DNA of 64,000 bases, from assembly GCA_025463985.1 (NCBI GenBank), contig JAODBM010000002.1, forward strand, positions 124,001 to 188,000. Reading direction: 5' to 3'. Positions 58,021 through 64,000 of the stretch are shown piece after piece. Source of the DNA: Acidimicrobiales bacterium. GTDB lineage: Bacteria; Actinomycetota; Acidimicrobiia; Acidimicrobiales; Iamiaceae. The position numbers and the translations under genes were made by a program. Under the pieces are notes generated by a model. It ran no database searches, had not been told where the DNA came from, and saw only the letters and a program-made list of their open reading frames with translations. Numbering within the stretch: the stretch's first letter is position 1; the number at the start of each line of letters is the position of its first letter.

Positions 58021-60851
58021 ACAACTTCCTGCAGTTCGCGGTGATCGGCCTGGGGGCCGGCGCCTGCTACGCCTTGCTCGCGCAAGGCGCGGTGCTGATC
58101 TATCGCGGCTCGGGGGTCGTGAACTTCGCACATGGCGCCTTCGCCATGCTGGCGGGATACGTCACGTTCGTCGAGCTGCGCGACACCGCCGCGGTCAACC
58201 GCTTCCTGTTCATCCCCGGCACGCACTTCCTCGGCGACGCCTGGCCGACGATCCCGGCCATCCTCGCCGGCGTCGTCGTGGCCGGTCTGGTCTCGTTCCT
58301 GTTCCAGCGAATCGTCCTGTATCGGTTGCGGCACGCCGCACCGATCGTGCGCGTCATCAGCACCCTCGCCGCGCTGGCCGTCGTGCAGGCCTTCGTGGTG
58401 ATCCGCTACGGCGGCACCACGCACCGCATCCAGAACTTCCTGCCTGAGAATCGCTACAGCTGGGGCGGCGTCAGCTTCCAAGAAGAGCGACTCATCGTCA
58501 TCGGCATCGTGGTCGCCTTGACCGCCGCCCTCTGGGCCTTGGCGAAGTACACCCGCGTCGGCCTCGCGATCACCGCCTCGGCGCAGAACGAACGCGCGGT
58601 CGCGACGCTCGGATGGTCGCCCGAGCGGCTCTCGATGCTCACGTGGACCGTCGGCGGAGCGCTGGCCGGCTTCGGCGGCATCCTGGTCGCGCCGTTCACC
58701 GGCCTGACCCCCGAGATCTTCACGTTGGTGGTCACGATCTCCGCGCTGGCCGCCGCCCTGCTCGGCGGCTTCGAGTCGTTTCCCCTCACCCTGCTCGGTG
58801 GGCTCGTGATCGGGGTCGGCGAAGCGGAGATGACCAACTACCAGATCAAGGTGCAGCACGTCCTGCACCTGGGGTCGTTGACCGGAGCCACGCAGGCCGT
58901 CCCGTTCCTGGCCATCCTGCTCGTGCTGGTCGTGCGCGGGAGAGCGCTCCCGCTGCGCAGCCACGTCAGCGACGTCCTGCCCAGGCTCGGCAACGGCGTG
59001 ATCAACTGGCCCGGCATCATCTTGGGCTCCGGCCTCACCCTCGCGGTCACCCTCGTGTGGCTCGACAACAACTGGGCCACCGCGATGTACATCTCGCTCG
59101 CGTCGGCCGTCTTCGTCGCCTCGATCGTGGTGCTGACGGGCTTCGCCGGGCAGGTGTCGCTCGCACAGTGGGCGATCGGCGGCATCGGGGCGCTCATCGC
59201 CGGGCTGCTCGTGAAGGCCGGGCTGGAGATCGAGATCGCGATCGTCCTCGGCGTCCTGCTCACGATCCCGGCCGGGCTGCTCTTCGCCCTCCCCGCGCTG
59301 CGCACCCGAGGGGTCAACCTCGCGGTGATCACGCTCGGCCTCGGCTTCACCGTCTCCCAGGTGGTCTTCGCGAACCCGTCCTGGATCGGTGCACCCGCGG
59401 ACGGCGGCACGAGGATCGGCACGGTCAAGCTCTTCGGCATCGACGTGAACGCGGTCGACCATCCGCACCGGTGGGCGATCGTCTGCCTGATCACGCTCGT
59501 GCTCGTCGGGCTGCTCGTGGCGAACCTCCGCCGATCGCGGACCGGCCGCCGCCTGATCGCCGTGCGCACCAACGAGCGCGCTGCGGCGTCCCTCGGCGTG
59601 AGCGTCTTCGGCGTGAAGCTCTACGCGTTCGGGGTGGCGTCCGCGATCGCCGCCATCGGCGGCATCCTCCTCGGCTTCACCGCGAACACGATCACCTACG
59701 GGCGCTACAACGCCTTCCAGTCGATCAACTCGGTGGGCCAGGCGGTCATCGGCGGTCTCGGCTACGTCCTCGCCATCGTCGTGTCGGCGCCCAACGCGAT
59801 CGGCGGCCTGGGGACGCGGGTCATCCAGGACTGGTTCCATCTGGACCAGGGGAACTGGGACCAGCTCGTCGGTGGCGTGATCCTGTTCGCGATCCTCCTC
59901 ATCCACCAGCACGGCATCGCCGACGTCGTGTCGGCCCACCTGCCGGCTGGCCAGCGACGCGTCCTCGAGCGGTTGCACCTCGTCGTGCGTCCGGAGCGAC
60001 GGGCTCCGCTCCAAGACGTGGCCCGCGAGCCGGTGGCGCCGGCGACCCTGAAGGTCGAAGGCCTCACCGTGCGCTTCGGCGCGGTGCTCGCAGTCCACGA
60101 CGTCAGCTTCACGGTGACGCCCGGCGAGGTGGTGGGCCTGATCGGCCCGAACGGCGCCGGAAAGACCACGATCATCGACGCGGTGACCGGCTTCGTGCGC
60201 CCGGCGCGCGGCTCGCTGTGGCTCGACGACCAACGCATCGACGGGTGGACCGCGGCCCGGCGCTCGAAGCGTGGCCTGCGCCGCTCGTTCCAGTCGCTCG
60301 AGCTCTTCGAGGACATCACGATCGAGAACAACATCCACGCGGGCTCCGATGCCACGGAGTCGAAGCTGTCGTGGGTCACCGATCTCTTCTGGCCCGGGCG
60401 CCACGCCCTCAGCCCGAGCGCTGTGGCGGCCATCCAGGAGTTCGAGCTCGAGGACTGCCTGAGCCTGCTGCCGGGCGAGCTGCCGTATGGCCGTCGCCGG
60501 CTGGCCGGCATCGCGCGCGCCGTGGCGTCCGGCCCGTCCATCGTCATGTTGGACGAGCCCGCGGCCGGGCTCGACGAGGCGGAGAGCGGCGAGCTCGCCC
60601 GCCTCATCCGGCGCCTCGCGGACCAGCGCAAGATGGGCGTGCTCCTCGTCGAGCACGACGTGGGCCTCGTGATGTCCACGTGCGACCGGATCGTGGTGAT
60701 CGAGTTCGGCCGCGTGATCGCCTCGGGCACTCCCGACGAGATCCGCGAGGACCCGGTCGTGCGCGCCGCGTACCTCGGCACGCACGAGCCGGAGCACGCC
60801 GAAGAAGACGCTGCAGCCGACGGCTCCGAGCGCGTGGGAGTAGAGCGATGA
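58017..60851 (+). CDS. Branched-chain-type ABC importer: LivH-LivM-LivG triple fusion
   Basis: 944 aa from GTG 58017 (GTGA overlap). Residues 1 to about 300 are LivH-like (GAGACYALLAQGAVLIYRGSGVVNFAHGAFAMLAGY; TASAQNERAVATLGWSP). About 315-620 are LivM-like (VLTGFAGQVSLAQWAIGGIGALIAG; RTNERAAASLGVSVFGVKLYAFG). About 660-925 are LivG-like, with Walker A GPNGAGKTT (about 708-716), degenerate signature LPYGRRRLAGIARAV and Walker B IVMLDEPAAGLDEAE. No stop or frameshift lies between them. These are normally three proteins. Both permeases and one ATPase fixed in one chain imply obligate 1:1:1 assembly with separate LivF. The substrate is probably the carboxylate degraded by this cluster. Confidence 0.92.
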   Translation: MNNFLQFAVIGLGAGACYALLAQGAVLIYRGSGVVNFAHGAFAMLAGYVTFVELRDTAAVNRFLFIPGTHFLGDAWPTIPAILAGVVVAGLVSFLFQRIVLYRLRHAAPIVRVISTLAALAVVQAFVVIRYGGTTHRIQNFLPENRYSWGGVSFQEERLIVIGIVVALTAALWALAKYTRVGLAITASAQNERAVATLGWSPERLSMLTWTVGGALAGFGGILVAPFTGLTPEIFTLVVTISALAAALLGGFESFPLTLLGGLVIGVGEAEMTNYQIKVQHVLHLGSLTGATQAVPFLAILLVLVVRGRALPLRSHVSDVLPRLGNGVINWPGIILGSGLTLAVTLVWLDNNWATAMYISLASAVFVASIVVLTGFAGQVSLAQWAIGGIGALIAGLLVKAGLEIEIAIVLGVLLTIPAGLLFALPALRTRGVNLAVITLGLGFTVSQVVFANPSWIGAPADGGTRIGTVKLFGIDVNAVDHPHRWAIVCLITLVLVGLLVANLRRSRTGRRLIAVRTNERAAASLGVSVFGVKLYAFGVASAIAAIGGILLGFTANTITYGRYNAFQSINSVGQAVIGGLGYVLAIVVSAPNAIGGLGTRVIQDWFHLDQGNWDQLVGGVILFAILLIHQHGIADVVSAHLPAGQRRVLERLHLVVRPERRAPLQDVAREPVAPATLKVEGLTVRFGAVLAVHDVSFTVTPGEVVGLIGPNGAGKTTIIDAVTGFVRPARGSLWLDDQRIDGWTAARRSKRGLRRSFQSLELFEDITIENNIHAGSDATESKLSWVTDLFWPGRHALSPSAVAAIQEFELEDCLSLLPGELPYGRRRLAGIARAVASGPSIVMLDEPAAGLDEAESGELARLIRRLADQRKMGVLLVEHDVGLVMSTCDRIVVIEFGRVIASGTPDEIREDPVVRAAYLGTHEPEHAEEDAAADGSERVGVER

Positions 60852-61567
60852 ACGGCGACGTGCTGCTCGAGGCGAAGGATCTGTCGTGCGGCTATGGGCG
60901 CATGTCGGTGGTGCGCGGCCTCGACCTGCCGGTCGTGGCGGGCGAGGTGGCGGCGCTCATCGGGCCGAACGGCGCGGGCAAGACGACGACGCTGCTCACC
61001 CTCGCCGGCGAGCTGGCACCGATCAGCGGCGAGGTGCGCTGGCTCGGAGCGCCCACGAGCTCACCGATGCACCAGCGCTGCAAGCAGGGCCTGAGCTACG
61101 TCACCGAGGAGCGCTCGGTGATCATGAAGCTCACCGCCCACGAGAACCTGCGCCTCGCGAACGTGACCGTGGCGGCGGCGACCGCGCTGTTCCCCGAGCT
61201 CGAGCCGCTGCTGAAGCGCCCGGCGGGCCTGCTCTCCGGCGGCGAGCAGCAGATGCTGACCGTCGCCCGGGCGCTCGGTCGACATCCCGCAGTGATGCTG
61301 CTCGACGAGCTCTCGCTCGGGCTCGCGCCGATCATCGTGCAGCGCCTGCTCCAGGCCGTGCGCACGGCGAGCAAGGAGCGCGGCGTGGGCGTGCTGCTCG
61401 TGGAGCAGCACGTTCGCCAGGCGCTCCAGGTGGCCGACCGCGTCTACGTGATGCAACGCGGGCGCATCGTGCTCTCCGGCTCTGCGCACGAGGTGGGAAG
61501 CCAGCTGTCGGAGATCGAAGCCGCCTACCTGACCGCCGCTCCCGAAGGCGACCAAGGCCCCGCGTGA
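60848..61567 (+). CDS. Branched-chain-type ABC importer ATPase (LivF-like)
   Basis: 239 aa, ATGA overlap with the fused transporter. Walker A GPNGAGKTTTLLTLAGELAP, Q-loop region YVTEERSVIMKLTAHENLRLAN (the EERxVFxxLTVxENL motif of LivF), signature LLSGGEQQMLTVARAL, Walker B AVMLLDELSLGLAP, switch VEQHVRQAL. Complete. It supplies the second nucleotide-binding domain and must pair with the LivG domain of the fusion protein. Confidence 0.94.
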   Translation: MNGDVLLEAKDLSCGYGRMSVVRGLDLPVVAGEVAALIGPNGAGKTTTLLTLAGELAPISGEVRWLGAPTSSPMHQRCKQGLSYVTEERSVIMKLTAHENLRLANVTVAAATALFPELEPLLKRPAGLLSGGEQQMLTVARALGRHPAVMLLDELSLGLAPIIVQRLLQAVRTASKERGVGVLLVEQHVRQALQVADRVYVMQRGRIVLSGSAHEVGSQLSEIEAAYLTAAPEGDQGPA

Positions 61568-61630
61568 CGGGGCCGGCTCCGACGGGGCGCCCGCGAGATG
61601 AGACCAAGCCTCTCATTCTGCGAAAATGCC

Positions 61631-61659
61631 TTTTACGCGAGACGACCATGGTGTAACAT
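61631..61659 (+). promoter_or_regulatory. Candidate promoter for the binding-protein gene
   Basis: TTTTAC (61631-61636) and TAACAT (61654-61659) are 17 bp apart, placing transcription start about 42 nt before ATG 61708. A CATTCTG half-site of the cluster motif lies at 61614-61620. Separate promotion from the transporter operon is usual for abundant binding proteins. Confidence 0.4.
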
Positions 61660-61707
61660 TCGGTCCACTGCTGGCATGGGGTGTGCCGCACGTTCGCAAG
61701 GGGCCCG

Positions 61708-63027
61708 ATGAAGCTGAAGCTGGTTCTCCGACTCATGGCCGCGTTCGTTGCGCTGGCGGTCGTCGCCGCCGCATGCGGCAGCAGCAAGAGCAGCGGCGGA
61801 GGCGCGGCAACCACGGCGTCGCCTTCCAGCGGCGGCGGGAGCGCGAAGTTCGTCTCGCTCGGCGGCTGGAACGACGGGGCGTGCAAGGCGTCCCAGCCGG
61901 CCGTCGTGGTGGGCATGAGCGAGCCGATGGACGTTGCTGGGACGTCCCTCAAGGACTACGCCGACGGCGCCCAGGCGGCCGTCGACGCGTTCAACAAGCG
62001 GGGCGGCATCGGGGGCGGGTGCCTCAGCCTCAAGGTCTGCGACGGGAAGGGCGATGGGCCCACCGAGCTGTCCTGCGCCCGCCAGGAGACCGAGAACACG
62101 AGCATGGTCGCCGGCCTCGCGTCGACCTTCACCCGCAGTGAAGCCGACGCCTATCAGCTGTTCGAGAAGTCGGGCCTGCCGCAGGTCGGCGCGCAGGTCA
62201 CCATGCCCGGAGCGTGGAACTCGCCGATCAGCTTCGAGTTCAACATGGGCGGGGCCGGCGCGCTCTTGGCGGGCATGCCGGCACTCAAGTCCATCGGGGT
62301 CAAGAAGTTCGTCGTGCTCCTTCCCGCGAGCGGGCAGTCGGGAGCGTTGAAGGCGTTCGCGGACCCGCTCATCAAGGGCCTCGGCATGAACCTGGTGCAG
62401 ATCATCGAGATCCCCCCGACCGCGGTCGAGTTCACCCAGTTCGTGCTGACCGCTCAGAACGCGGGCGCCGAAGGCGCTGTGCTCGCGCTGCCGGGCAACG
62501 TCGGCAGCCAGATCCTCGACGCCATCGGCTCGCTCAACAGCAAGCTGAAGCTCGCGGGCAGCTGGGGGACCTTCTCGCAGAAGGACGTCAAGACGCTGCC
62601 CGACACGACGTCGGCCAACATGGCGTTCAGCGACGCGGTTCCGCCGGCCAGCGCCGACCCGACCAAGTGGCCGATCTTCAACGTGATCCTCGACGACTTC
62701 AACGCTTCCGGGAAGGCGAACCTCGCGGGCGACGCGGCCACCGCCCAGGCCACCAACGGCTGGCTCTCCGTCTACGCCCTCATCAAGGTGATGCGAGATG
62801 CGAAGGCGACCAGCGTCACGCGGGCGACCGTCAAGCAGGCGTTCGACAAGGCGAAGGATGTGCCGATGTTCGGCCTCCTCCCACCCTGGACGCCGTCGAA
62901 GCAGTCGACCAACGCCATCTTCAAGGGGATCTCGAACCCGACCTACTGGACCGGCCACTGGGACACCAGCAAGAAGGCGTTCGTCGTCGACGCCAAGCAG
63001 GTCGACCTCCTCGCGCTGCTCGGGTAG
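61708..63027 (+). CDS. ABC transporter substrate-binding lipoprotein, LivJ/K-like (Peripla_BP_6 type)
   Basis: 439 aa from ATG 61708 with AAGGGGCCCG upstream. Lipobox VVAAAC with Cys23, then a Gly/Ser-rich linker. The type I periplasmic-binding fold is seen in DYADGAQAAVDAFNKRGGIGGGCLSLKVCDGKGDGPTELSCARQ, MPALKSIGVKKFVVLLPASGQSGALKAFADPLIKGLGM and TNGWLSVYALIKVMRDA. It delivers substrate to the fused Liv transporter. The paired Cys may form disulfides. Followed 8 nt later by a small monooxygenase-like gene. Confidence 0.92.
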   Translation: MKLKLVLRLMAAFVALAVVAAACGSSKSSGGGAATTASPSSGGGSAKFVSLGGWNDGACKASQPAVVVGMSEPMDVAGTSLKDYADGAQAAVDAFNKRGGIGGGCLSLKVCDGKGDGPTELSCARQETENTSMVAGLASTFTRSEADAYQLFEKSGLPQVGAQVTMPGAWNSPISFEFNMGGAGALLAGMPALKSIGVKKFVVLLPASGQSGALKAFADPLIKGLGMNLVQIIEIPPTAVEFTQFVLTAQNAGAEGAVLALPGNVGSQILDAIGSLNSKLKLAGSWGTFSQKDVKTLPDTTSANMAFSDAVPPASADPTKWPIFNVILDDFNASGKANLAGDAATAQATNGWLSVYALIKVMRDAKATSVTRATVKQAFDKAKDVPMFGLLPPWTPSKQSTNAIFKGISNPTYWTGHWDTSKKAFVVDAKQVDLLALLG

Positions 63028-63035
63028 AGGTCCAG

Positions 63036-63356
63036 ATGATCCTGATCGTCGTCAAGCAACCGGTGCGGGCCAAGTACGCCGATGACTTCGGGTCGCTCGT
63101 GGCGGACTTCACCACGGCGTCGCGAGCCGAGCCCGGCAACATCTCGTTCGACTGGTGCCGGAGTGCCGACGATCCGAACCTGTGGGTGCTGATCGAGGTC
63201 TTCCGTGACGCGGAGGCCGGCGAGGCCCACGTCCAGTCCGATCACTTCAAGGCGGCGTCCGAGCAGATGCCGCGGTGGCTCGCCGCCGCCCCGGAGATCA
63301 TCCACGTCGAGGTGCCCGGCGACCGTTGGTCCGCGGTCAGCGAAGGCTCCTCATGA
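63036..63356 (+). CDS. Antibiotic biosynthesis monooxygenase (ABM)-like small protein
   Basis: 106 aa from ATG 63036. It has the ABM dimeric ferredoxin-like fold pattern: MILIVVKQPVRAKYADDFGSLVADFTTASRAEPGNISFDWCRSADDPNLWVLIEVFRDAEAGEAHVQSDHFKAA, with the usual His in the last helix. Relatives are YgiN-type quinol oxygenases or cofactor-free monooxygenases; many have unknown substrates. Cotranscribed with the binding-protein gene; its end overlaps the convergent ligase gene by 6 nt. Confidence 0.85.
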   Translation: MILIVVKQPVRAKYADDFGSLVADFTTASRAEPGNISFDWCRSADDPNLWVLIEVFRDAEAGEAHVQSDHFKAASEQMPRWLAAAPEIIHVEVPGDRWSAVSEGSS

Positions 63357-64000
63357 TCGGCGCAGCTCGCGCTTGAGCACCTTGCCCGAGGGGTTGCGGG
63401 GCAGCGCGTCGAGGAACGTGATCTCCTTGGGCACCTTGAAGCGGGCGAGCTGCAGGCGGCAGTGCTCGATGAGCGCTTCCGCCGTCGCCGTGGCATCCGG
63501 ACGCAGCACGACATAGGCCACCGGCACCTCACCCCACCGATCGTCAGGGCGACCGACGACGGCCACTTCGAGGACCGCCGCGTGCTCGTACAGCACGCGC
63601 TCGACCTCGGAGCCGGCGATGTTCTCCCCACCCGACACGATCATGTCCTTGAGCCGATCGACGATGAAGAGGTAGCCGTCCTCGTCGCGGACGCCGACGT
63701 CGCCGGTGTGGAACCAGCCGCCGGCAAACGCTGCCGCGGTCGCGTCCGGGTCCCGCCAGTACCCCTTGAAGACCTTTGGGCCGCGCACCACGATCTCGCC
63801 GCGCTCCCCCGCCGGCACCGGCCGGCCCTGCGTGTCCCAGATGTCGAGCTCGAGGTAGGGGCAGGGACGGCCGACGCTGCCGAGCTTGGTGACGGTGCTG
63901 TCGCGGTCGAGGAACGTGTCGCCCGAGACCGTCTCGGTGAGGCCATATGCGTCGGCGAGCCATGCCGCTGCGAACGTGCGCTGGATCCGTTCGATGAGCG
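63351..64000 (-). CDS. AMP-dependent acyl-CoA synthetase, partial (N-terminal part beyond window)
   Basis: The last 216 codons are visible; the reading frame runs off the right edge, upstream of the track start at 63818. Motifs: DAYGLTETVSGDTF (A5), GGWFHTGDVGVRDEDGYLFIVDRLKDMIVSGGENIAGSEVE (A7-A8) and PRNPSGKVLKREL with catalytic Lys (A10). It is an acyl-CoA ligase convergent with the transporter genes, probably activating the imported carboxylate. Confidence 0.9.
   Translation of the reverse strand, partial: LIERIQRTFAAAWLADAYGLTETVSGDTFLDRDSTVTKLGSVGRPCPYLELDIWDTQGRPVPAGERGEIVVRGPKVFKGYWRDPDATAAAFAGGWFHTGDVGVRDEDGYLFIVDRLKDMIVSGGENIAGSEVERVLYEHAAVLEVAVVGRPDDRWGEVPVAYVVLRPDATATAEALIEHCRLQLARFKVPKEITFLDALPRNPSGKVLKRELRRS

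Noticed and set aside
57891-60797. 968-aa minus-strand ORF
   Set aside because: Antisense to the Liv fusion; composition is Asp/Arg/His-rich without any recognisable motif.
63351-63818. 155-aa stand-alone ORF for a short ligase
   Set aside because: The frame continues without a stop to the window edge and encodes upstream adenylation motif A5; the track start is an internal GTG/ATG-type codon.

Overview
The window is 64 kb of very GC-rich DNA with dense, often 4-nt-overlapping genes, GTG (once TTG) starts, ECF/TetR regulators and a large stock of acyl-CoA enzymes. This fits a free-living actinobacterium. Acidimicrobiia-like is my best guess from gene content, but no rRNA or marker gene is present to prove it. 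I saw no tRNA, rRNA, CRISPR array, transposase or phage gene.

Left part (1-18.7 kb) is mixed. Two divergent genes encode large secreted proteins (a partial propeller-type repeat protein and an ASH-repeat/DUF4214 protein). Then come a two-domain dCTP deaminase, two paralogous lipoproteins, an ECF42-type sigma factor with its YCII partner, an unrecognised 154-aa protein, a small exported protein, a lone acyl-CoA dehydrogenase (ACAD) facing a 5'-truncated TetR gene, an NMT1-type ABC transporter operon, a CitA/CitB-type two-component system and a membrane RCK_C protein.

Right part (18.7-64 kb) is a catabolic super-cluster. (i) A seven-gene minus-strand operon (26998 down to 18696): amidohydrolase, class II flavin monooxygenase, CoA transferase, CitE-like lyase, DapB-like reductase, DUF35-thiolase fusion, hotdog protein. 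(ii) ACAD / APH-like kinase / enoyl-CoA hydratase / MDR reductase (31147 to 27084), resembling the 4-hydroxyacyl-CoA phosphorylation route, with a divergent TetR gene. (iii) Amidohydrolase with an altered metal site, and a TetR gene. (iv) Rieske oxygenase plus small partner; CMD protein, SDR, TauD-like dioxygenase and CoA ligase. (v) Plus-strand ferredoxin reductase, NTF2-like protein and two ACADs. (vi) CoA ligase, two ACADs, hydratase, P450. (vii) ACAD; ligase + amidohydrolase; F420-type oxidoreductase. (viii) ALDH, P450, SDR and a branched-chain-type ABC importer whose two permeases and one ATPase are fused in one 944-aa protein, then LivF, a binding protein, a monooxygenase-like protein and a CoA ligase cut by the window edge. 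Together these look like uptake, CoA activation, oxygenation and beta-oxidation-like breakdown of one or more carboxylic (possibly alicyclic or terpenoid) substrates; the substrate cannot be read from sequence.

Two non-coding layers stand out. First, a 15-bp near-palindrome, GAGAAY-N3-RTTNTC, recurs in front of several of these operons, including twice between the kinase/ACAD operon and its divergent TetR gene, suggesting one local regulon. Second, REP-like palindromes sit between convergent genes, and two tandem copies lie inside the reading frame of an ACAD-like gene. Coordinates of starts were adjusted from the ORF track using Shine-Dalgarno sites, overlaps and family length; all functional calls are by recognition of motifs, without database searches.
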